Below, in pieces: positions 1 through 6,678 of a stretch of DNA of 64,000 bases. Both the position numbers and the translations under genes were made by a program. The notes below the pieces were generated by a model, which was not told the DNA's origin, made no database searches, and saw only the letters and a list, made by a program, of their open reading frames with translations. Source of the stretch: Olsenella profusa DSM 13989 (lineage in GTDB: Bacteria > Actinomycetota > Coriobacteriia > Coriobacteriales > Atopobiaceae); NCBI RefSeq assembly GCF_030811115.1, contig NZ_JAUSQK010000001.1:1674001-1738000 (forward strand), read 5' to 3'. Numbering within the stretch: position 1 is the stretch's first letter; each line of letters starts with the position of its first letter.

Positions 1-1727
1 GTTCTGACTGGTAATCAAACACCAAGGACTCCGGCATCTCCTACGTGGAGGTTTTGGAGCGGTGTCGTTCTGACTGGTAATCAAACCTAGTTCGAGATGA
101 TTCCAATGGCTTTGTGTTTTGGAGCGGTGTCGTTCTGACTGGTAATCAAACGAGCGGCGTCTCGGGTGGAAAGACCAAGGTGTTTTGGAGCGGTGTCGTT
201 CTGACTGGTAATCAAACTGCCCCTAGAGTGACTCAGCGCCCTGTCCAGTTTTGGAGCGGTGTCGTTCTGACTGGTAATCAAACTGGTTTAGTGCCGGATA
301 TGCTGTTGGTATGTTTTGGAGCGGTGTCGTTCTGACTGGTAATCAAACGATTCAGGAGACCATCAAGTCACAGTCCGAGTTTTGGAGCGGTGTCGTTCTG
401 ACTGGTAATCAAACACACACCATGAGCAAGCACGACTACGAGACGTTTTGGAGCGGTGTCGTTCTGACTGGTAATCAAACCATGCTTGGGGAGAGTAGGA
501 CTGGTATGTTGTTTTGGAGCGGTGTCGTTCTGACTGGTAATCAAACTGCACTGGCGCTGTACTTCTCATATAAGGGTTTTGGAGCGGTGTCGTTCTGACT
601 GGTAATCAAACTATGCTTAGGAAGATACTCCTACTCAACCAGTTTTGGAGCGGTGTCGTTCTGACTGGTAATCAAACCCCAAAGGATGATGCTTCGGTCG
701 AGGATGCGTTTTGGAGCGGTGTCGTTCTGACTGGTAATCAAACGGCACTATTACAGCACACGTCCCCATCTCAGTTTTGGAGCGGTGTCGTTCTGACTGG
801 TAATCAAACACTCATATATTGCTCGCCGTCGGGGTTCTTGTTTTGGAGCGGTGTCGTTCTGACTGGTAATCAAACCAACCGACAGAATACGGTATACTCG
901 CTGCTGTTTTGGAGCGGTGTCGTTCTGACTGGTAATCAAACCTGATAGGCGATTTACGAAGGCGTTGATGAGTTTTGGAGCGGTGTCGTTCTGACTGGTA
1001 ATCAAACTGCTGTGACATATGCACTCCCTAAAGATAGTTTTGGAGCGGTGTCGTTCTGACTGGTAATCAAACAGCACTGAGGTAATCAGCAGGCTCAAGG
1101 CAGTTTTGGAGCGGTGTCGTTCTGACTGGTAATCAAACATCAAGGAGGCTGGCGGCACTGCCTGGCTGTTTTGGAGCGGTGTCGTTCTGACTGGTAATCA
1201 AACGGGTCGCGTGCAGCTATGATACGGAGACGAGTTTTGGAGCGGTGTCGTTCTGACTGGTAATCAAACCCGAACGTGCTCTCCTGGCACGGGCACACGT
1301 TTTGGAGCGGTGTCGTTCTGACTGGTAATCAAACAGCCCCCATGAGAGGAGGGGCAGACATGGGGTTTTGGAGCGGTGTCGTTCTGACTGGTAATCAAAC
1401 GAATACAGCTTTGGTGACCACGACGACGGGTTTTGGAGCGGTGTCGTTCTGACTGGTAATCAAACCTGGACAATGCCCATACGCTTGCCACGCTGTTTTT
1501 GAGCGGTGTCGTTCTGACTGGTAATCAAACCGCACTCGCCTTCATTGTCCTCGACTTTGGTTTTGGAGCGGTGTCGTTCTGACTGGTAATCAAACCGGCG
1601 ACTGCCTTGGCGACCGAGGTGTCCGTTTCGGCGCGGTGTCGTTCTGACTGGTAATCAAACTACTCGGCTTCCCCACTGCACTCTACAACGCGTTTTGGAG
1701 CGGTGTCGTTCTGACTGGTAATCAAAC
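1..1727 (+). CRISPR. CRISPR array, type II-like repeat, distal end
   Basis: A 36-bp repeat starting GTTTTGGAGCGG and ending GGTAATCAAAC recurs every 65-67 bp. One partial copy (1-20) and 26 full copies start at 51, 116, 182, 248, 313, 379, 445, 511, 576, 642, 708, 774, 840, 906, 972, 1037, 1103, 1168, 1234, 1299, 1365, 1430, 1495, 1560, 1625 and 1692. Spacers are 29-31 nt and all visibly different. The GTTTT.GAGC start and AAAC end resemble type II repeats, in which crRNA reads spacer then GUUUU; this puts transcription left to right and the leader outside the window to the left. Two repeats near the right end are degenerate (1495: one change at position 6; 1625: changes at positions 5 and 8), as expected at a trailer end. 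No cas gene or tracrRNA was recognised in the window. The subtype is inferred from the repeat only. Confidence 0.98.
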
Positions 1728-1831
1728 GTGAGCGGCTCTATGCCCTCGTCCTCGAGCTCGGGAACGAGGTCGCGCAGCGTGCCCCTGCACGGTGCGCACC
1801 AGCTAGCATGCCAGATGGTGACCGTTGGCAT
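1728..1831 (-). pseudogene. thioredoxin-family gene cut off by the CRISPR array
   Basis: Reading leftward from an ATG at 1831, preceded by a good ribosome site (AGGAGG, 6 nt upstream), about 35 codons encode MPTVTIWHASWCAPCRG followed by a short amphipathic stretch. The W-C-A-P-C active-site motif after a beta strand is the hallmark of thioredoxins (family knowledge). A complete thioredoxin is about 100 residues. Here the frame runs straight into the last CRISPR repeat at 1727 and stops two repeats in, so only the first strand, active site and part of helix 2 remain. It lies 12 bp downstream of the tRNA-Leu-like gene on the same strand. Probably a remnant left by the deletion or insertion that placed the array here. 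Confidence 0.65.
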
Positions 1832-1843
1832 GAGGTCCTCCTA

Positions 1844-1930
1844 TGGTCGGGGCGGCGGGACTCGAACCCGCACGGCCGCACGGCCACGTGCTCCTGGGGC
1901 AGGCGCGTATGCCAGTTTCGCCACGCCCCG
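1844..1930 (-). tRNA. tRNA-Leu-like gene (CAG), atypical anticodon arm
   Basis: 87 nt fold as a class II tRNA with encoded CCA. The acceptor CGGGGCG/CGCCCCG is perfect. The D arm is GCG-AAACTGGCATA-CGC, the T arm GCGGG-TTCGAGT-CCCGC, and the long variable arm carries a GGCC/GGCC hairpin, as in tRNA-Leu. The anticodon loop reads CCCAGGA, giving anticodon CAG, but position 33 is C instead of the near-universal U and the anticodon stem CCTGC/GCACG has a C-C mismatch at 28-42. A TATACC -10-like sequence lies just upstream on the minus strand. Leu identity rests on the variable arm and CAG; the anticodon-arm defects leave open that it is a decayed copy. Confidence 0.75.
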
Positions 1931-2005
1931 AAATCGGGTATACTGCCAATGACGCCGAACTCCACCCGGGTTGACTAGTGCCGGGGCAGAGAATCGGCGT
2001 CGTTT

Positions 2006-3247
2006 CTATTTGATAATCTCTACCAATCCGTTGTGCAAGACAATCAGCCCCTTGGTGTCGCGGAGCCTGAGGACAAAGTCCACAAGAGCCTTTTCGTCGT
2101 TCTTGCTAAGCGTCTCGAGAGAGAGGTCAATGACGATTCTCTTTGACTGGCTCAGGCCTGACCCGACGCGCTTCTTAGCCTTGGCAAGGCTGCTCGTCTC
2201 AATGCGCTTTATCTCCCATGGATTTCCGTCTATCGTCAGGTCTGGATTCTTCGAACCAGGCACGCTTGACTCGCAATTGAACCTCGCCGAGCTGCCATTC
2301 GCTGAAAGCCATGTGACTGCTTGTATCTCCTTGGCCTTGGGCTTTGCCTTGTATTCGGCGCTCACATGCCCGTCAGATATCGACGAGAGGTAGGCGTTGA
2401 CCGTCTCGTCGTAGCCCTTGCGGCTCTTGCCGGAGGCCCTGTAGTCCCTCCAGACGCGCCCGAAGTCACTCTCGATGCGGCCGCATTCGTCCTGGACGGC
2501 GCGCGCCCCCTTCGCACGCTCGCCGCCTTCCGTCATGCGCCTGGCGGCAAGCTCGGCACGCTTGGCGTCTATCTGCTCGCGCGTCCAGGCGTCCCAGTCG
2601 TCGACGGCGGGCGCTATCTGGCAGCGGCAGTTCGGGTGTATCGGTGGCAGGTTGACGCCGGGCATGGCGTCCTCGACGCGGAACGTCTTGCCGGTGAGGC
2701 CCGAGCACTCGGAGCACGTGCGCTCGTCGCCTATCGGCTCGACGCGGTACTCCTCGAAGCCCTCGCGGGCGAGCTCCGCGAGCTGGGCCTGGCGCGAGAC
2801 GTAGGTGCCCTCGGTATAGACCAGGCGCATGACGCTCGACTCGGAGACGCCCACGAACCGCTTGGACACGGCGTCCGCCAGGCGCTGGTATGACTCTCCC
2901 CGCGCCAGGGCCTTGGCCATGTCGCCCTGGACGTAGGCGGCCAGCCTGTCCGCGTTGCCCCAGACCCTCTGGCTGTAGCTCTCGCCAGAGCTCCACTTCG
3001 TCCCCACGAAGCGGCGGATCGTGTCGTCGTCCATCGAGTGGAACGACCCGCCGTAGCCCATCGCCTCTGCCACCACGTTGGCACCGCGCGCCGCCTGGCG
3101 GGCGCAGTGGGCGCCAAGGCCGTCCGTGGCCTGGGCCGTGGCCCGCGCAAGGTGGAGCCTGGCCGACGCCTGCAGCTCCTCGAGCCGGTCCAGCTTGTAA
3201 ATGCTCTTGCGCTGTTCCCCGCACGCGCGGATCCTTGACAGCGCCAA
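2006..3247 (-). CDS. phage minor capsid protein fragment fused to nuclease-like domain
   Basis: The open frame gives 413 residues. Residues about 14-215 match phage head-morphogenesis proteins of the SPP1 gp7/Mu F type: a helical stretch, then C178-S-E-C181 and HPNCRC (204-209), the usual zinc-like signature near the end of that domain. Residues about 300-413 form a separate domain with PD (335-336), D340, E345-I-K347 and a later Ile/Val-Asp strand. This resembles PD-(D/E)xK-type CdiA C-terminal tRNase domains that ride on phage and polymorphic-toxin proteins (inference). The first ~13 residues do not look like the family and the usual ~90-residue N-terminal part is missing, so the gene is 5'-truncated, with a junction near 3209. 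The nuclease part is more AT-rich than the capsid part. No other capsid, terminase or integrase gene is in view. It lies 75 bp upstream of the tRNA 5' end. Confidence 0.7.
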   Translation of the reverse strand: MALSRIRACGEQRKSIYKLDRLEELQASARLHLARATAQATDGLGAHCARQAARGANVVAEAMGYGGSFHSMDDDTIRRFVGTKWSSGESYSQRVWGNADRLAAYVQGDMAKALARGESYQRLADAVSKRFVGVSESSVMRLVYTEGTYVSRQAQLAELAREGFEEYRVEPIGDERTCSECSGLTGKTFRVEDAMPGVNLPPIHPNCRCQIAPAVDDWDAWTREQIDAKRAELAARRMTEGGERAKGARAVQDECGRIESDFGRVWRDYRASGKSRKGYDETVNAYLSSISDGHVSAEYKAKPKAKEIQAVTWLSANGSSARFNCESSVPGSKNPDLTIDGNPWEIKRIETSSLAKAKKRVGSGLSQSKRIVIDLSLETLSKNDEKALVDFVLRLRDTKGLIVLHNGLVEIIK

Positions 3248-3381
3248 AGATTATGTATAAAAGATGGAAGCGAGGAATGAGGGCGTTTCTCACACAAGAC
3301 AAGGGCCACAGAATACTGTTCTGACCAAACCCCATTAGCAGCTTCGAGAGAAGATTATACATATGGAGAAAGGAGTGTCTT

Positions 3382-4209
3382 ATGTCGATTGCAATTGATT
3401 TAGCCGGAAAAACAGCGTTAGTAACAGGGGGAGGGCGCGGATTGGGCAAGGCCGTCGCGCTCGCATTCGCAGAAGCAGGAGCAGATGTTTACATCGGAAA
3501 TAGAAAGAAAGAGGAAGGGAACCAGACCGTCAGTGAGATCGTCAACATGGGACGCCGCTCAGGATTCTCAAGATGTGACGTATCGGTGGATGCGGATGTG
3601 AAACATCTTGTCGAAGATGCAGTCGAATTCGGCAGCGGAACGTTGAATTGCCTCGTCAACGTTGCCGGTGTCATTTCGACGGACGATTTCATGCTGACGA
3701 CCGACGAAGAAATTCGGCGCATTTTCGACATCAACGTCATTGGCACACAGCATGTCCTGAAGTATGGACTGCAGGTTATGCAGAAGCAAGGCTTCGGCAA
3801 TATCGAGACCTTCTCTTCTATCGCAGGACGCGGCGGAATGGGAATGCTCCCCATGTACTGCGCCACAAAAGCAGCGGTCATTAATATGACACAGAGCGCT
3901 GCGAAGAATGCCGCGCCTTACGGCATCCGCGTCAACAGCATTGCACCGGGAATCATCCGCACGAATATGTGGGAAGAAATTCTCGACGGCATGGCAAACG
4001 GCGGCGATCCAAAGAGCAGAAGAAAGGATGTTTCCGAGGAGGAAAGGGAAGCTCTCTGGCAGGATTCGGTCAAGTCGCTCATTCCGCTCGGCAGAGCCCA
4101 GAAGCCCGAAGACATCGCCTATGCTGCCGTATTTATTGCATCGGACTTAGCACGAGAAATCACAGGCCAGGTCATTGCCATTGACGGTGGAACCACCATG
4201 ACGTATTGA
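3382..4209 (+). CDS. SDR-family oxidoreductase, probably transferred
   Basis: A 275-residue classical short-chain dehydrogenase, NAD(P)(H)-dependent. Visible motifs are the Rossmann loop TGGGRGLG near residue 16, the VAGV strand near 93, and a catalytic triad of Ser in SSIAGRGG, Tyr and Lys in YCATK. The C-terminal FIASDLAREITGQ..DGG is also typical. Substrate cannot be read from sequence. The start ATG has a strong GAAAGGAG site 8 nt upstream. Base composition is clearly lower in GC than its neighbours, with many AAA, GAA and ATT codons, and the 130 bp upstream is AT-rich. It sits between phage/nuclease remnants, so recent transfer is likely, possibly from a Firmicute. A perfect hairpin terminator follows. 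Confidence 0.92.
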   Translation: MSIAIDLAGKTALVTGGGRGLGKAVALAFAEAGADVYIGNRKKEEGNQTVSEIVNMGRRSGFSRCDVSVDADVKHLVEDAVEFGSGTLNCLVNVAGVISTDDFMLTTDEEIRRIFDINVIGTQHVLKYGLQVMQKQGFGNIETFSSIAGRGGMGMLPMYCATKAAVINMTQSAAKNAAPYGIRVNSIAPGIIRTNMWEEILDGMANGGDPKSRRKDVSEEEREALWQDSVKSLIPLGRAQKPEDIAYAAVFIASDLAREITGQVIAIDGGTTMTY

Positions 4210-4245
4210 CAGAGGCCGTATTGAACAGGTAGAAGAAACATCGAC

Positions 4246-4274
4246 AAGAACAGGCATTCGGCCTGTTCTTTTCG
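4246..4274 (+). terminator. rho-independent terminator of the SDR gene
   Basis: AAGAACAGGC (4246-4255) pairs perfectly with GCCTGTTCTT (4261-4270) around an ATTCG loop, and the 3' arm runs into TTTTC. It lies 37 bp after the SDR stop codon. Confidence 0.85.
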
Positions 4275-4312
4275 TATGGGCTTTCCAAAGATTGGGGTAC
4301 TGATCCCCGCGC

Positions 4313-4510
4313 GTGAATGATCCCATAGACCTAGAACGCGGGGGCGAAGGTCAGCTATGGGAGATGAAGAACGTTGGTGATGAAAGGCATTCCATCAAGG
4401 GAACCATGCGCAACGCCTACCACAAATGGCTGAGGCTCGGACTTGACGCGGACGCTGACGCCCGCGTGGTTGTCACATCATATGGTGCCAGCAGAGGAAG
4501 CGTCGCTAGC
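4313..4510 (+). pseudogene. fragment of a CdiA_C-like nuclease domain
   Basis: An open stretch with no plausible N-terminus reads GQLWEMKNVGDERHSIKG then MRNAYHKWLRLGLDADADAR and a VVVT strand. The W-E-x-K core followed by a basic helix and a hydrophobic strand resembles the E-x-K core (PWEIKRI) of the capsid-nuclease fusion at 2006-3247. I read it as the C-terminal part of a second, related nuclease domain. A stop codon lies at 4301-4303 just upstream and no ribosome site is visible; homology fades after about residue 65, where the GTGTGGGTG repeat cluster begins. Related phage and conjugative-element proteins carry such domains at their C-termini. The family call is tentative. Confidence 0.4.
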
Positions 4511-4530
4511 CTGGCGTTGTGGAACGTAAC

Positions 4531-4692
4531 GTGTGGGTGTCTTTCTCCTCGATGTGGGTGCCAATCGATTCGTGTGGGTGTCTTTCTCCCGCATGCTGCC
4601 CATAAAACAGCAGGTCGCCGGGAGCTCGCCCGGGAGAAAGGCACCCACACGCGGCAAATGGCACCCACACGGGCGGAGAACCGAACCCACAG
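4531..4692. repeat. inverted cluster of GTGTGGGTG iterons (family B, copy 1)
   Basis: Three forward copies (4531-4548, 4553-4564, 4572-4591) of GTGTGGGTG(T/C)C, two of them followed by TTTCTCC, are answered by reverse copies at 4631-4650 and 4659-4670, with a shorter AACCCACAG at about 4683. The innermost pair, GTGTGGGTGTCTTTCTCCCG (4572-4591) and its complement at 4631-4650, matches at 19 of 20 positions around a 39-nt loop; outer pairs nest around it. Forward copies are 20-22 bp apart, two helical turns. The cluster lies downstream of the minus-strand SDR gene. A second cluster is at 39,396-39,508. Confidence 0.8.
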
Positions 4693-4903
4693 ACGGGGCG
4701 CGTCCACCTACAGGTGGGGAGGGACTTCCTACGTCGGCGGGCAGAAGATGAAAGACCCCCAGAACCAGGTATTGTCACGCTCATCGCCTTCGTTCGCGCA
4801 ACCTCCAAAAAAGAGACCTCCGCCGCATTTCGGGGACACGATGCCTCGGGGCGCTCGAAGGCCTTAATCATTGTACAACGTGCTTGCCCGAGTCGTCCGC
4901 CCG

Positions 4904-5626
4904 CTACCACACAAACGTGTGGTTGTACATCTCGCCGTTGTCGATGACGATGTCCTGAGCTGTCATGGACTCGTTCCGTAGCGCGACGAACAGGATCCAA
5001 TCGGCGGCCTCGCGTGCGGACAGCCACTTCCTCAGCGGCGTCATGCGCATGATCTTTGCCCACGTGGCGTCCTCGTACACCCGATCGTTCAGGGGCGTAT
5101 CCACTCCGCCGAACGAGAGCGAGTTGCAGGTGGCGCGGGGAGCTATCTGCTTGGCGGTCCACTTGGTATATGACAGCACCGCCCCCTTCGAGGCTGTGTA
5201 GGCGCCAAGCTCCGCACCGGTGTGGGCCGAGGTGGACGCGAGGTTGACGACGGAGCGTATGCTTGGATTGTGGAGCGCGTAGCGCTCCGTGCAGCGCATG
5301 ACGCTCATCACGTTGTTGGTCAGGACCTGCCGATCGTCGCCCTCCTGGATGCCCGCATTGTTGATGAGGGTGGTCACATCGTCGATGGCCGGCAGCGGAT
5401 CGACGCTGACGTCAGTGCCTGCGTGTGGCACCAGTCGGAAGCCATCACTCGCCACGCACAGAGCGGCCGTCTCGTCCAGGTCGCGCCTCATGTCGATGGC
5501 GTGTACGACGCACGTGTGGCCTTGGGAGTCCGCGCAGGAAAACAGCTGGGACAGCTGCGCGCAGGTTGCCTGGCCAATGCCCGATGCGGCGCCGGTGACC
5601 ACGACTGTCATGTTCTGGGCAATCAC
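4904..5626 (-). CDS. SDR-family oxidoreductase
   Basis: 240 residues; an NAD(P)-dependent short-chain dehydrogenase. The nucleotide-binding TGAASGIG is near residue 11, NNAG is in LINNAGIQ, the catalytic Ser is in LASTSAHTG, and Tyr and Lys are in YTASKGA. The protein begins at a GTG with a very strong GGGAGGGGG site 5 nt upstream. A residue stretch after the first helix (SCADSQGHTC) is longer than usual. It lies 24 bp downstream of the VUT-family transporter on the same strand and is probably co-transcribed with it. Its substrate is unknown. Composition matches the rest of the chromosome, unlike the SDR at 3382-4209. Confidence 0.9.
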   Translation of the reverse strand: MIAQNMTVVVTGAASGIGQATCAQLSQLFSCADSQGHTCVVHAIDMRRDLDETAALCVASDGFRLVPHAGTDVSVDPLPAIDDVTTLINNAGIQEGDDRQVLTNNVMSVMRCTERYALHNPSIRSVVNLASTSAHTGAELGAYTASKGAVLSYTKWTAKQIAPRATCNSLSFGGVDTPLNDRVYEDATWAKIMRMTPLRKWLSAREAADWILFVALRNESMTAQDIVIDNGEMYNHTFVW

Positions 5627-5650
5627 AAGAGCCCCCTCCCGACGGGTTCG

Positions 5651-6433
5651 CTATCGAACGAGGTTCTGCCGATACGACTCATGGACATCGTTGCGGAAAT
5701 ACTTCGTGAGGTACTCCGTGCCGATGTCGTTCTTCTCCCAGGATCTCACGATGGCAAAGGCCCACGGCGAGAAGACGACCTCGCAGAGCAGTTCGAAGAG
5801 CATGCCGATGAGTGCGCCCCACAGGCACTGTTCGACCGACCATCCAAAGAAGCTGTAGCTGACGATGAAGGCGAAGACGCAGTTGTCAACAAACTGGGAG
5901 ACGAGCGTCGATCCCCAGGAGCGAACGATGAAGCTGAGGAAGTTGTCGTGCCTGACGACCGTACGCAGGCCCCAGTTGGCGAACGCGTCGACGAAGGACG
6001 ACACGATGTAGGCGGTGACGGATCCCAGTACGATGAACCACGTGCTGGCGATGGTGGCATTGAGTGCGTCATTGATGGCGGAGGTGGCCTCGGGATGGTC
6101 GAGGGACGCCGACCAGGCGCCGGGGATGATGGCTGCCACCGTCATGAGACCTGCGGCAACGAGATTGATGCCCACGGCAAACAGCGATACGAGCACCGAG
6201 GCTCGCGGGCCGAAGCGCTTGGCCACCGTGTCCTCGCACAGGGCCTCCTCCCACGAGAGCAAAAAGCCACAGTCCAGGCCGAGCCAGGGCGGAAGGCCGC
6301 TGATGGACTTGCTTGCGAACAGGTTCATCAGGACGACCGTGAGGCAGAGGAACGCGATGAGCGTGGAGGGGATGGACCTCAGGAGACAGGCGGTCTCCTT
6401 CACCAGGCGCTTTGCCGCTTGATACAAAGACAT
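5651..6433 (-). CDS. VUT-family (YhhQ-like) queuosine-precursor transporter
   Basis: About 260 residues, integral membrane, with around six hydrophobic segments. The block GLDCGFLLSWEEALCEDT followed by FGPRASVL, and the later SSFVDAFANWGLR, match the vitamin-uptake-transporter family that includes YhhQ/QPTR, a proposed importer of queuine or preQ0/preQ1 (family knowledge; substrate not shown here). The start was set at the ATG at 6433, which has AGAAGGGA five nt upstream; upstream in-frame codons lack a site. First gene of a two-gene operon with the SDR at 4904-5626. The ~65-nt leader contains a hairpin and an A-rich tail that might be a preQ1-type element (see findings). Confidence 0.88.
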   Translation of the reverse strand: MSLYQAAKRLVKETACLLRSIPSTLIAFLCLTVVLMNLFASKSISGLPPWLGLDCGFLLSWEEALCEDTVAKRFGPRASVLVSLFAVGINLVAAGLMTVAAIIPGAWSASLDHPEATSAINDALNATIASTWFIVLGSVTAYIVSSFVDAFANWGLRTVVRHDNFLSFIVRSWGSTLVSQFVDNCVFAFIVSYSFFGWSVEQCLWGALIGMLFELLCEVVFSPWAFAIVRSWEKNDIGTEYLTKYFRNDVHESYRQNLVR

Positions 6434-6678
6434 GGGATTCCCTTCTGCTGTTATTTTTTGTTTATGCGCAGTGGGTGACATGCAGAGGACAAACACTGCG
6501 AGCAAGATGCGTTAGCTACCATAGCGCTTGGCGTCGTGGCTTTCTATTGCGACAGACTGCATGCCTCTCTGTCTGCGCAAGGAAGGTGAGGACCTGAGCC
6601 TCTCCGGTCGGCCATATGTACCTTCGCTTTGTTCTATGATATGCAGCATTGTTGGCTCACCAGAGAGAAAGGGTAGAT

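Noticed and set aside
87-1158. Several open frames across the CRISPR array, with repeated ITSQNDTAPK- or FDYQSERHRSK-like peptides
   Set aside because: They are translations of the 36-bp repeat; no ribosome sites and the periodicity is explained entirely by the array.
1844-3247. The tRNA gene as the attachment site of a prophage
   Set aside because: The phage remnant lies on the 5' side of the tRNA, whereas integrases usually use the 3' end; no integrase or duplicated tRNA 3' end is seen.
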